64,000 nucleotides of DNA from Viscum album (taxonomy: Eukaryota > Streptophyta > Magnoliopsida > Santalales > Viscaceae): assembly GCA_963277665.1 (NCBI GenBank), contig OY728143.1, positions 535,838,394 to 535,902,393 of the forward strand. Direction: 5' to 3'. This document shows positions 36,492-47,708 of the stretch, one piece after another. A program made the translations under genes and the position numbers. Below the pieces are notes generated by a model. The model was not told the origin of the DNA and searched no databases. It worked only from the letters and a program-made list of their open reading frames with translations. Within the stretch, counting starts at the first letter, position 1; each line of letters begins with the position of its first letter.

Positions 36492-36496
36492 TCTCA
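36492..36496. repeat. target-site duplication (left), solo LTR
   Basis: TCTCA directly precedes TGTAGAG and is identical to 40527-40531. Confidence 0.93.
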
Positions 36497-36702
36497 TGTA
36501 GAGTCCCAAAGCTTGACGTACATGGACATTACATTACTTTTGAGGAATACTTAATACATAATAATAACCAACACTCAAGGACTGTAATAGTTTATGTCTT
36601 TGGAAACTCGGAACATAATCTTCTAATCGTGGTGAAAGATCTTCAATATCTCCCATAAAGATCTTCCCCTTTTGTTTTCTTACCTAAAACCTTTCTTTAA
36701 AT

Positions 36703-36720
36703 CCTGTGGAAAAGAAAAAA
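36703..36720 (-). promoter_or_regulatory. acceptor-like pyrimidine tract, solo LTR
   Basis: On the minus strand a TTCTTTTCCACAG tract precedes GATTTAAAG. It corresponds to TTTTCCCCAG|GATATAAAG at 4535-4555 in LTR A, and the AG is kept. It would be the last 3' splice site of the proposed LTR leader. Confidence 0.35.
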
Positions 36721-37785
36721 TATAAAGGGTGATCTCAAATGCTCTGTAAGGGTAAGCATGGATAAAATAAAACAAATCATATACATTTGAACTTAAAAAC
36801 ATAAACATAATGTTTAAACATCAAAATCATGAGCAATGACATAAAACATGGCAGTATGTAAGGCATAGATCATAATAGAACATCAATAATGATAAAATAG
36901 CTTCGGAATAAATCTTGTAATTGTGGAAAAACATTAAGCACATGATATGATTTCCATAGTGGCCTAGGCATTACTATCAAGACCATCTTAGTGGACAAAG
37001 CCCCTTTCTGAATCGAGTTCACTCCTCGTTCAAGTCCTGTAAAACTGAACCGGATTAACTTACCTTTCCAGCCATGTCTATATCATGAGATATAAATATT
37101 TACCCAATAAATTGGAGGGAGATATAGGTCCCACCCATCTCATAATAAAATCAATCTTACTTGTGCCACAAAATAAACATACATCATTCATAATAACCCA
37201 ACGAATAAAATGGGTTTCATAAACATCATCCCATCATCACATAATATATATAAAATAAATGGATATCATTTCATAATAATAAAATTGATACCATGTAAAT
37301 CATATAGAATTTATACTTGAAACATACACATATGAAATAATGTCATCTTAGATGGAAAATGGTTTTGATAAAACACTTGAAATGAATTCTTGAGGAAAAT
37401 ATCCTTTCTTCTTCAAAATCAATTTCTTTCCACAAAACATCAAGAAATTTTAAAAGAAAAATATTTTGTTGAAAATAGTCTTGAAATCTTTTGGAGGAAC
37501 CTTCATGAAAATAAGGCTTTATAAAACTGTAAAAATCTGTTCGTGTCGTATAAGTTAAAAAAAAACATTCTTCTCGTACTTTTGCCTGAAAAGTCAAAAA
37601 GTACCTCGTAAAAGAAAGATTCCATACATACCATGTAGTAAAATTCATAAATGGGTAAAAAGGACATTAAACATACATTAAACCATTTTTAGTAAACATG
37701 GACATGGATGAGAACAATAACCATAGTAAATACTTACGAATAAACAATCTCGGATAAGAATGAGATTGGAAAAGTTATCCCTTAC

Positions 37786-37821
37786 CTTATGTCTGATATG
37801 CTTCGTATGTATCCGAACCTC
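37786..37821 (-). other. micro-exon-like segment in solo LTR (36 nt)
   Basis: On the minus strand TTATACAG precedes it and GTAAGGG follows. The 36-nt length is identical to LTR A even though the interior differs at several bases. Confidence 0.45.
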
Positions 37822-38110
37822 CTGTATAATGATTTAAATAATGTCATTGACTTATTATAGAATCATATTCATTGTTTTATATCATATATGGTTCACTTAG
37901 GTATTTATATTACTCGTTCATTTGTCAATTCCATGTTAAAGTAGTGTTTTGGGTAAAATTGTTTTTTTTATCGTATGTGTTTGGACTTGTTGTTATTGAT
38001 ATCATTATTACTTATATCATGATTTAATTACTTCCAGAATTTATAACATTATTTATATATCATACATATTCAGTATATATATATATATAATACATAGATA
38101 AATGAACTGA

Positions 38111-38163
38111 AACACACCGTTCATGGAGATGGTAGACCGTACGTACGCATGAACGCTGTTTTC
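38111..38163 (-). repeat. solo LTR hairpin III
   Basis: The GTTCATG/CATGAAC stem is intact, and the loop holds CGTACGTACGG followed by TACCATCTCC. Confidence 0.7.
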
Positions 38164-38318
38164 CTTTCTTTTTTGACATGAATGGAAGTAAGTAGATGAA
38201 ATATATATATATATATATGTATACATAAATACAGTAGCTTAATTATGTCATATATTTCATTATTATTATATATACTTTATAATCATTCTTGAATGGTTAA
38301 TCATAGAAAATGAATCTC

Positions 38319-38362
38319 ATCGCGTTCATGGAGACGGTAATCCGTACGTACGCACGAGTGAT
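38319..38362 (-). repeat. solo LTR hairpin II
   Basis: The core CGTACGTACGG-ATTACCGTCTCC is intact. One arm has changed to the hairpin III-type CATGAACGCGAT, so pairing is imperfect. Confidence 0.65.
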
Positions 38363-38505
38363 GATATCATTCCCATAATTCTTGAATGGAATTGGAGTGG
38401 ATGATATAATATCTCATAATCATTATGATGTTATATTATATATATATAGTTATTCTTTACACCATTATACCCATCCAAATAAGGTGGTGGTGGAAAAATA
38501 GATTA

Positions 38506-38550
38506 CACCACGACGTGAAGACGGTATTTCGTACGTACGCACGTGTTGTG
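38506..38550 (-). repeat. solo LTR hairpin I
   Basis: The arms CACAACACGTG and CACGTCGTGGTG pair better than in LTR A. The core is CGTACGTACGAAATACCGTCTTC, with two changes. Confidence 0.65.
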
Positions 38551-38884
38551 ATTTCGTTTTCCGTAGGATGGATAGAATGTGTACTAGGTTTGTTTCACAT
38601 TTATAATAAATTATCATTATATAATTAATACTGATTTTATTACTTTATAATGAGACAACTAATTAAGAAGAAGTAGAAGAAGAAAGAAACTTGAAAGAAT
38701 CGGAAGAAGAGATTACCTCTTCTTCGACGCACCTCCTTTAAGCTTCCTCTGATGGAAGTAGAGTTGGTCTTTTGAGAAGACCAAAACCTCTAGAATGTTT
38801 CTAGAGAAGTGTAGAAGATAAATGGGCAGGGTTTGGACGAGATTCAAGGCTCAAAAGGGTGTGAAGAGAAGTGGGAAGGGGTGC

Positions 38885-38894
38885 CCTTTTTATA
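38885..38894 (-). promoter_or_regulatory. TATA box of solo LTR
   Basis: On the minus strand it reads TATAAAAAGG in the same CTCCTCCCT context as in LTR A. Confidence 0.65.
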
Positions 38895-40526
38895 AGGGAG
38901 GAGAGGGGCACCTTTGGAAATCGTAAAATATTATTTTATTATAAAGTCATATTCGGTTTTTAATAGCTCCAAATTGATTAATTTCGAAGATAAGGTAGGT
39001 ATGGGTCGAAATAATCTCATCCTATAAAATTTGGACAAGTTTTGGTTACTATGTTAACCTTATAATTTAGATTTAACTCTAAGTTAAATAATTTAACTTT
39101 TACAGTGTCTTTTTGTTTTCTTAAACTATATAGTTAATAAACTTACTATAACAAGCCAAAAGAACCCCAAGTTTTTTATTATTAATATATATAACCTTAT
39201 CTAAGTAATTTTTCCTAACCTTATATTTTTAGGAATAAAATAACAATTAATAATATAATATTTGTTTTAAAAACTATTTTATGTCAATTTTGACACTATT
39301 TAGTACTTGATTTTTGTGAAACTTATAACAGAATGATTAGTTCAAAAAAAGTTACTTAAATAAATAATAACATGTCCTATTAACCTATAAAATTATTGGA
39401 ATTCATAAAATTACTCAAATTACATTTATTTTGGTATTTATAACATCAATTATGTTAATATTTCATTAATAAGGTAATTACTACATCATCATTGTGTCAT
39501 AAATAAATTAAATTATTTATTGTCTACAAATTATAAATAAACTAACATTATGTAGGAAAGAATTTTAGGTTTTTAATGAATTTTTATAGTCGAATTTATC
39601 TTATGTATAACCCTATATTAAAAATGTTTTAGTTATTAAACTTTGATTTTAACTATTTTAACTATTTTTTAAATAAAATAATATTAAATGTCCTAGTCTA
39701 ATCCAAGTGGGCTTAAATGGTCATATTTTATTCCTAAGGATTCTCTTGGTAGAATTAAACTTATCCAATAGAATTAGGATATGTGTTAGGGTAATAATAA
39801 TATTATTTTTACCCTTAATTACCCTATTTACTTTTAACCGTGGTAAAAAAAGTAAAAAGTTACTATTCACAAAAAATTATTTTCATCTCATTGAACCACA
39901 TTTTAGTCCTTGATATTAACCGTGTCTCTTGGATTTTCGAAATTCCACTCACAAAAGTGGTAAAATTAAGTTTTATGTAAATTTTCAAATTCTCCTAGGA
40001 GGTGGGTAAAAGATGGTAAAAAGTTCAATAACATTTTTATATATCTAAAATTATTATAAAATGAATCCAATGAATTACATTGAACTTATATAGGTGTTAT
40101 GTATCAATTTTGACCTAAAATAAATTTAAATAAAATAATTAATTAATTAAATAAAAAGTCGGTTTTTAAATAGTAACCCAGTGTTTTCACTATTCATCAA
40201 AAATTGAAAGTTTTCAGAAAAATACCAAAATTTTACCCTAGGATAATTTTGATATTATGAATCCAAAAATTAAGTCCATTTAGAAAGATAAAATTTATAA
40301 AATTTTAAAAAATGGGTATTATTATTCATAACGGCTAGTTTATATAACATATTGTTTTTTAGTGAAACTCGGTATTGCGTACAACACACGCTATTGTGGA
40401 AGGTCGCGATTGCGTGTAATGCAATCCAAGTCAGGGATATGTGTAGTGAAATCTCCTTTTGGTGTAGCGTACAACACAAGACATCAATTAAAAAGAATAT
40501 TTTTCATCAAATCTTGGGGTGTTACA

Positions 40527-40531
40527 TCTCA
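40527..40531. repeat. target-site duplication (right), solo LTR
   Basis: TCTCA directly follows GGTGTTACA, the inverted LTR start. Confidence 0.93.
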
Positions 40532-41230
40532 CGAAAACATGTGAATCTAAAGTAACAAATGAAAAAAAACACTTTCCTAAGAAAACATCATGAATGTTTA
40601 TATAAATCAAGAATTTATTTTTTCTTTTTCTTAAAAAATGGATCAAGAATACATCTCAGGAAAATAACTCTATATTCTCCCCCTTTTTCTTAATCACAAA
40701 AGTCAACAAAAATGTTTAAACAAAACAAACCAATAATCAAGTAAATTCAAATGAAATAAATATAAGAAGAAGACTCTCCATATATATATAAAACTTAATC
40801 AACTAGAGAAATAAAATATATTTTTAGAAAACTTTTCTATTTACTTCTCCACCAAGTATTTCTTCTAACTACCTCTTGGGTACCAAGATTTGAGCCTATT
40901 AGTATTCCTTATATTTATTTAAAATAGATTAAATTCCATATCAGTCATAAAATATAATAGAATATCAACATATTTGAATCCAACTACCATAAAAATATAT
41001 TTCTCAATAGTCTATGCCTTATTCATGATTATCACCCTTAGTAATGAGTTTTTATTTCTTCTTAAAAATTCTTCCATTATCATCACATTATTTCATAGAA
41101 CCCATTTAACTCTTATAACCAGCTGATCATTTGGTCATTCAAACTAATTTCAATTATTTTTCTATTGAAATTGATTAATTTATTTTTGTATACTAATTTT
41201 ATAACCCTCATCACTTAATTCTTCATCTTT
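40532..41230. other. unclassified AT-rich spacer
   Basis: About 700 bases between the solo LTR and the tandem complex. I see no motif in it. Confidence 0.6.
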
Positions 41231-41235
41231 AATTT
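41231..41235. repeat. candidate target-site duplication (left), tandem complex
   Basis: AATTT abuts TGTAACACCCC. The partner at 59301-59305 is AATAT, with one mismatch. Confidence 0.6.
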
Positions 41236-43326
41236 TGTAACACCCCAAGATTTCATAGTACGTTATCTCTATAAATTAATTCAATAGCATAGGCTACATG
41301 CAACACTGAGTTCGAGCGCACCACGACTTACCAAAATAGCCATTCAAAAAGCGGTTATGAATAGTATTAACTGCATTTTGAATTTTATATACTCCATAAA
41401 ATTTTAGAATCCATATTATGTGTTTCATAGACATAATATAACAACAAATTCATTTTTTCAGATCAAAGAAGTATTTTTTTAAATGCAATTTTACTGCCAT
41501 TTAATGGACAACCCCTTTTAAATCCAATATTTGAAACTTTTATATATTAAATTTAATTAAATTAAATTCTTCCTTAGAATCGAGACATAAAAATAATTTT
41601 TGGATAAATTTTTGGTACTTTTCTGATAACTTTCATATTTTGATGAATAGTGAAATGTACTAAATTTAAATTGAAAAAAAAATTTGATCGAAATAATTTA
41701 TTATGTTAAATTATTAATTTTAGTTATTTTAAATTATAATTATATTATATTTTTTTATTTATTACAATTTATTCCATTACATGTAATTTCATTTTTAAAT
41801 TATACATAAACACGTGTCAATCTTTTGATAGTTTTTACTTCTTAAAAACCAGCTTTCTGGTTTTGAAAACATGAATTAATTTTAAATTAATTAATGAAAT
41901 TCATATGTTTTTAATTTGTTAAAATAGACATAATTTTTTGATTCATAATATAAAAATAAAATTAGGATAAATTTTTGATATTTTTCTAAAAAATCCCATT
42001 TTTTTATGAATAGTGAAAAACACTATGTTGTTTAAAACTAACTTTTATTTAATTAAATGTGAAAATGATATTATAATTACCCTAACATGTGTCCTAATTC
42101 AATTGGATAAGTTTATTTAAACTAAAATCAACCTTTGGAAAAAAAATATGATCCTTTTGGTCCACATGAATTTGATTAGGACATTTATTATTATTTTATT
42201 TAAAGAAGAGTTAAAAGTGTAAAATTCAAAGTTTAATAACAAAACAATTTTTAATATAGGGTCATATATAAGATAAATTCGACTATAAATATTCATTATA
42301 AAACTAGAAATATTTTATACATAATGGTATTTTATTTATAATTTTTAGACATTAAATAATTAAATTTATTTTTGACACAATGAGGATGCAGTAATTAACT
42401 AATTATTGAAATATTAAAATAATTGATATTATAAATATTAATATAATTATAAATGGAGACTTTTGATGTATTCCAATAATTTTTTAGGTTAATATGAAAT
42501 TTCAGGTTTGATTGAATAAATTTTTTTAAGTGATAAAGTTGTTATTACTTTCATAAAAACCAAATACTAAATAGTGTCAAAATTGACAAAAAACAGTTTT
42601 TAAAAAAAATACAATATTATTAATTGATATAATATTCCTAAAAAATATAAGGATCATCCAAAGGGATTATATAAGAGTATATATATCAATAATTCATCAC
42701 TTTATGTTCTCTTGGCTATTTATATAAAGTTTATTAACCATTTATTATACTACTACAAGAATACATGGTAAAAGTTAAACTATTTAACTAAGAGTCAAAT
42801 ATAAAAGATAAGGTTAATATGGTGACCTAAACCTATATAAAACCAATATTTTGAGATTTTGTACACCCATACCCACCTTATCCTCGAAATAAATCCTTTT
42901 GGAGCCATTACCAACCGAAAATTATACAATAATAAAACAATATTTCATGTTTTTCTAAAAGTGACCCTCACCTCTCTTACAAAACGGTACTTCCCCTTCT
43001 CTCAAAATCACACCTCCAAAGCCATTTGGCTATACCAAACCCAACTCAAATATCCTCCCAAATACACTCACTTCAACCTAGAGTCCTAAATTTGATCATA
43101 ATCTAACGTAAGGATCCCTTTTGATCAAATCAAAAGGAAGCACCAGTAGACGAGATAATAATTTCATCACCTCTTTCAATGTTCTTTTCTTCTTCCACAC
43201 CCTCTTTATTTTTTGTTTCCATAAAAAAATAATAAATTCAATACCTTATAAATACTGATATATTATTATAAATATGGTACAACCGTATTTATTATTCTAT
43301 TCATCCTATGAATTACAAAGTCAATA

Positions 43327-43375
43327 TACGTGCATACATATGGCTTACCGTCTCCAGGTCATGGTGTAGTTTGTT
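43327..43375 (+). repeat. B LTR 1 hairpin I, decayed
   Basis: CGTGCATACATATGGCTTACCGTCTCC-type core: two CG-to-CA changes break the CGTACGTACGG palindrome, while TACCGTCTCC is kept. Confidence 0.6.
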
Positions 43376-43511
43376 ATTCAACACTTTATTATTTGGTTGG
43401 GTATAATAATGAGTATAATTTATGTAAATAATAAATATAACATGTTAATTATTATTTATATATAATATAACATCCAATTACATATGATTTCACCATCAAT
43501 GAATTGATTTC

Positions 43512-43555
43512 ATTGCTTGTGCGTACGTACGGCTTATCGTCTCCACAACGCGATT
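43512..43555 (+). repeat. B LTR 1 hairpin II
   Basis: The core TGCGTACGTACGG is intact and is followed by TTATCGTCTCC. The arms ATTGCTTGTG and CACAACGCGAT still pair partly. Confidence 0.65.
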
Positions 43556-43642
43556 AGATTCACGTTCACCAATCAACAATGATTATAAATATATATATTA
43601 TTAATAAGTATGTAATATATGAAATAATAATTATAATTTAAA

Positions 43643-43645
43643 TAT

Positions 43646-43676
<31 letters not shown>
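43643..43676 (+). repeat. (ATTT)n microsatellite in B LTR 1
   Basis: About eight ATTT units. AT-dinucleotide or ATTT runs occupy the same site, between hairpins II and III, in all five LTRs. Confidence 0.9.
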
Positions 43677-43722
43677 CATATATCTCATTCAATAAATTTC
43701 ATTCAATACGGTTTGAAAACGG

Positions 43723-43773
43723 AAACGGCATTTATGCGTACATACAGCCTACCATCTCCATAAATGGTGTTTT
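43723..43773 (+). repeat. B LTR 1 hairpin III with changed but paired arms
   Basis: The arms GGCATTTATG and CATAAATGGTG pair through ATTTATG/CATAAAT. Compared with GTTCATG/CATGAAC in LTR A, two base pairs differ on both sides. Confidence 0.7.
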
Positions 43774-44060
43774 CCATTTCATATATAAATCTATTATATA
43801 TACTTATATTCTGAATATATACGATACATAAATAATTTTTTATATTCTGGAATCAATTAAATCTTTATATAAGTTATACGATCAATAAGAACAAGTTAAA
43901 ACATGTATGATAAAGAAAGAGATTATTACCTGAAATGTTATTTTAAAATTGAAATTATTATTAAATAGTTAGCATAAATCCATAAAGGAATCATGTATGA
44001 TATCATAAATAAGAATATGCTTCTTTTATAATTTCATAACATACTATGGTCATTATACAG

Positions 44061-44097
44061 GAGGTTAATCATACCCTCGTCCAATGGAAAGTATAAG
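44061..44097 (+). other. micro-exon-like segment in B LTR 1 (37 nt)
   Basis: The acceptor TTATACAG and the donor AAG|GTAAGGG are both intact. Confidence 0.45.
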
Positions 44098-45352
44098 GTA
44101 AGGGTTATTTCTTCAATCTCATTATTATCTGAGATTGTTTATAAATAAGTATATATTGGGAAATATTTATCATCTATTTCCATGTTTCATTAAAAAGTTT
44201 TAAAAAGGAATATTTTATGTTTTTATGGAAGGTACACTTTAACTAGATCATCATTTTAAATGTTTTTAAAGATTTATTTTTTAAAATCATTTAATTAATT
44301 TCCTTGTTTTCCAAAATATTTTAAGGATTTATTTACATAGACTTGATTGTTTTAAAGTGTTAATTTATATCAAAACATTCAAAGTTGTATGGGACACTTT
44401 GATTCAAAAATATCTATTAAATGACTTCCTTTATAAATTGTGTGCTTTTAAAATGATTTCTTGAATAGGGGTACTTCTCTCAAAGAGTTTTATAGATTAT
44501 TTTCAACTACATAAACATACTTTATTATATAATGTTATTAATTGAGGGTGATTTAATATAATAAAATCTTCCATGTTGTATTGAATTTTTTATGATATGT
44601 TTGACTGTAAATGTGTTATTTTTATACCATTCATGTTTTATGGTTAAAGTATTAACATTTTGTATGTTAGTTTCAATACAAATGTTTATGTTATGTTTCA
44701 ACCTTTTCATATGAGGAATGTGTTGGACTTAGTATGTGATGGGTGGAGCCTGATATAGCTCCTCGATGCATCAATAGATCCCATAAGACAAACTAGTGCC
44801 TTAGCATAAGGCCTTGATGAAAGTATTATTTATATTCTTGGCATGAGGGCTTGATTGTGTGGTTATGATATCCGGCATTATGCATTCCCTTGTTATGAAA
44901 TAAGTTTTTACATGTGATTATTCAATTATTAGAATATCCATGTGAATTTTTATATGGTAATGTATGATTTATTTCTTCCATATTATGTAAAAGTTTATCT
45001 TTAAAAGGATATTGTTTTTATTACACATATTTCCTTAATAGTTTATAGATTTGTCTAAATTATTTACCCTTAATGAGCACCTAAGCTCACCCATTTCTTA
45101 TGTTTTATTTTCCATGGATTCCAAGAAGTGAATTGTGATTGATATGTTGGGTTAAGAAAGAGGAATAGTGGAGTTCTCAAAGTATTATTTATGTTTTGTT
45201 TTTTTATAAATTATAATGTAATTTTCATGTATGTAATCAATTTTACAAAACTACTAAATTGTTCAGTACTTTTAGACTTGATTCCTTGTAATCATGCCAA
45301 TGTATTAAAATAACACATCGGCTCCTAGATTTTGTGGTCAGGGCATTATAGT

Positions 45353-45363
45353 TGGTATCAGAG
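45353..45363 (+). promoter_or_regulatory. primer binding site, first internal region
   Basis: TGGTATCAGAG begins two bases after the LTR 1 end and is a perfect match to the usual initiator tRNA-Met PBS. Confidence 0.88.
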
Positions 45364-45869
45364 TAAGCTTAGTACAAACCTTGGAAACTAGATTTAGAAA
45401 ATCTCTGATTAGAGAAAATTCTCCTAAGATGGACTTTGATGATTTGTATAGAATAACTTCCTAGAATTTTGGTAATGTAAAAAAAATTTAATCTTCCAAG
45501 CAATACATCCCTGTCTGGATACGAGTAGGTAAAGGCAGCTCTAGCATAGATGTACCTAAAAGTGAAAAATCCGACAAGGAATTTCGGGCTTGACCCAGGG
45601 TATCCTGGTAAATGAAAACAGTCTTTTCTTCACTCTTGGTTACGAAACTCATGGGGGATATACTTAGGATAATTCAAATTTTCTTTACAAACCATTATAA
45701 AGGATTTATAAATAAATACCTCCTAAAAGAAAACATTTTTTATCATTATGGATTATAAGCATAAACTATTAAATTTATGTTAGGTATTTTACAAGTTTGG
45801 AATTATGAATTGTGATTTGTAAACTAACATTGTTTATTCCATTGTTTATAAATAGTGCACTATAGAAGC

Positions 45870-46330
45870 AATGCGAACTCCATCAAGACTCTTGATCCAA
45901 AGAGTAATAAGGGTCATATATTTCATGGTCTTATGCCAACATTTAGAAGGGAAATAGTCTCCCATGTATTATTATCATATAAAGAAATAGTATCATGTGT
46001 TAATAAGATATGTAAATAATTCTATGAGTCCTATGTCTTTGAAAGGATGCCAGAGAAGAAAAGGATGGTAGAGAGAAATATGGATAAAGTGAAGAAGGGA
46101 AAGAAGGATTTTACCATATGTGATAAGTATGGAATGAATCACCTTGGTAAATAATTGATGGGAATTGGAGTTTGTTATAAGTGTGGAGAAAAATGACACC
46201 AAGTAAGTGATTATAAGTGTAAGATAAAGGTTTAAATGTACAATGATTTATCTTTAAAGATTTGGGACACTACGCGAATCAATGTCCCAATCATCAGTGT
46301 ATACCACAAATGATGTTGTGGGATAATAAT
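45870..46330 (+). pseudogene. gag: gag C-terminus with zinc knuckles, copy 1
   Basis: FHGLMPTFRREIVSHVL followed by YKEIVSCVNKICK matches the end of the plant gypsy capsid domain (GLRPxIRxxV). A lysine-rich linker PEKKRM...KKGKKDF follows. Three knuckles come next: ICDKYGMNHLGK (second cysteine turned to tyrosine), VCYKCGEKxHQVSDYKC, and a degenerate one reading LGHYANQCP near 46280. The paired CxxCGxxHxGxC and CYKCGxxGHxxxxC arrangement is typical of chromovirus-type gag. Several in-frame stops make it non-functional. The gag N-terminus near 45420-45860 is too decayed to read. Confidence 0.8.
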
Positions 46331-47708
46331 CAAGTTATGATAATACCACAGATGGAGAGAAATGACTAGTGTTCTTATGTTGTTATTAAATAATTATGTC
46401 ATTTTAGTGTTGTATCAACGATGTACTAGTTATAAGAATTATAGAGTGTATAAGGATTATACTGAATTACTATTTCATTGGGGTTTTGAGATTGTATAGT
46501 ACCAAGAAAAGTGACTCAATAACAAGTTAAACATTTTAGAAAATACATGTTTGAAGGAAAGATAAACCTTAATATTCTCATGCTAATAAGGTATTGATTT
46601 TGGAATAAGAGATGATTGATTTTGATAAATTATATTGGATATTATTAACTACTTTGGAACTAATTAATGGTTTGTTTATTCCATCGTTATTGGAGATTAC
46701 AACATTTTTTGATTTAAGGAGTATATCCAGTATTCTATGTTGTATAGAAGGAATAATGAATTAAATACCTATTCAAATATGGTTTTTGGGTAATTCATTT
46801 TATTACCACATTTTAAGAGAATACACGATGAAGGTATTCACATTTATATTATCTGACCTTCCTTATAAATTTTGGACTCTGAGTTCGGACAGAAGTATTG
46901 TGGATAAGTCTAAAGGTTAGAATGGATTAATTATGACATTGGATACTATTGTTAAGGTTAAATATTTTCTTAGGATAATTTTTTAATTGTTATAAAAAGG
47001 ACAACCCGGAGTTTGGGTGATAACCTATCGCATCTGACAAGGTCGCGATACTTGAATCCGCAACTGAAGGGTTACAAGGGTGCATCACCTACCACTAGCC
47101 TAAGTGATGTCCTAGATTGTATAATGTAGTTATTTTTAAAGTTCTAGGAGATGAATTATAAATTCATTTTTTTGGAACCCTATACGATTAGGATAAGTAG
47201 AATATTTTTCAGTTCTATTATCTTTTGGAGTGAAAGATGAGATTGTGGTAAAAATTAGTAAAAGGATGGAACTCTACTTATCAAGTATTTATTTTCATAT
47301 TCTATGAAAAAATTAATTCTTAAATGTTTGGGAAAGGATATCAAAAAAATGTTATCCTAATAAATTATGTTTTTTTTAACCGATGATAATTTTTCTCATC
47401 ATAAATTTTTGACTTTGAAGCCCTCAATTTTCTGGTTTGTGATGGATGACCTCAATCACTTCCTATAAATATTTACATTTTCCCTCCAATAATGTTTCAA
47501 AAATTGCCACAAATTTTTTTCCATTCAAAACCCTAATTTTTTGGGGACATTTTCATTTCCCTTTCCCTCTTATTAAGACTAAATTTTATTAACCCAATTT
47601 CTGATGTGGGTTTTCCATAAAGGTATTTTTTATTTTAAACCATTTATTTTCAAAGAACAATTTCAGATTGCAAGGATGCAAGGATGAAATTTATTGATAG
47701 AGGGGATA
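46331..47708 (+). mobile_element. post-gag internal DNA, copy 1, no pol
   Basis: 1.4 kb between gag and the next LTR. No protease, RT, RNase H or integrase motif is visible. It includes a stop-containing version (about 46620-46960) of the frame that is open at 53444-53788, a GC-richer block at 47001-47110, and ends with a purine-rich tract GATAGAGGGGATAA before LTR 2. Confidence 0.7.
47001..47110 (+). repeat. GC-richer block in internal region, copy 1
   Basis: It contains CAACCCGGAG, GGTCGCGATACTTGAA, CCGCAACTGAAGGG and GGGTGCATCACCTACCACTA. It stands out against AT-rich surroundings and recurs at 53824-53936. The origin is unknown. Confidence 0.6.

Larger units (their letters stand above)
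36497..40526 (-). repeat. solo LTR of the element A family, 4.03 kb
   Basis: In minus orientation it begins TGTAACACCCCAAGATTTGA and ends GGGACTCTACA. It matches the LTR at 548-4747 over its whole length in inverted orientation: TATA region, all three hairpins, micro-exon-like segment and acceptor tract. There is no PBS, polypurine tract or internal region on either side, and a perfect 5-bp duplication flanks it. It is therefore a true solo LTR, formed when the two LTRs of one insertion recombined. Its short antisense frames (for example 101 codons at 37343-37648 and 67 codons at 38425-38628) are decayed LTR sequence. Confidence 0.95.
41236..45350 (+). repeat. tandem complex LTR 1 (4.1 kb)
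   Basis: It starts TGTAACACCCCAAGATTTCA and ends GGGCATTATA (originally TACA). It is homologous to LTRs 2 and 3 throughout and more distantly to LTR A. The TATA position is decayed to TACAAAACGG near 42980. A (ATTT)n microsatellite sits between hairpins II and III. Confidence 0.9.

Noticed and set aside
42859..43089. Plus-strand frame containing QNHTSKAI in B LTR 1 and a related one at 56865-57047
   Set aside because: It lies just downstream of the promoter position and so was considered as a leader peptide. The A family and LTR 2 do not keep it open, and in LTR 3 its start lies inside the SINE.
43643..43676. CRISPR-like or satellite array
   Set aside because: It is a plain (ATTT)n microsatellite. 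No spaced direct repeats with unique spacers occur anywhere in the window.
44525..44710. Similar minus-strand frames MKRLKHNINI in B LTR 1 and at 58470-58658 in LTR 3
   Set aside because: Their similarity follows from LTR homology, LTR 2 has no such frame, and they are antisense.
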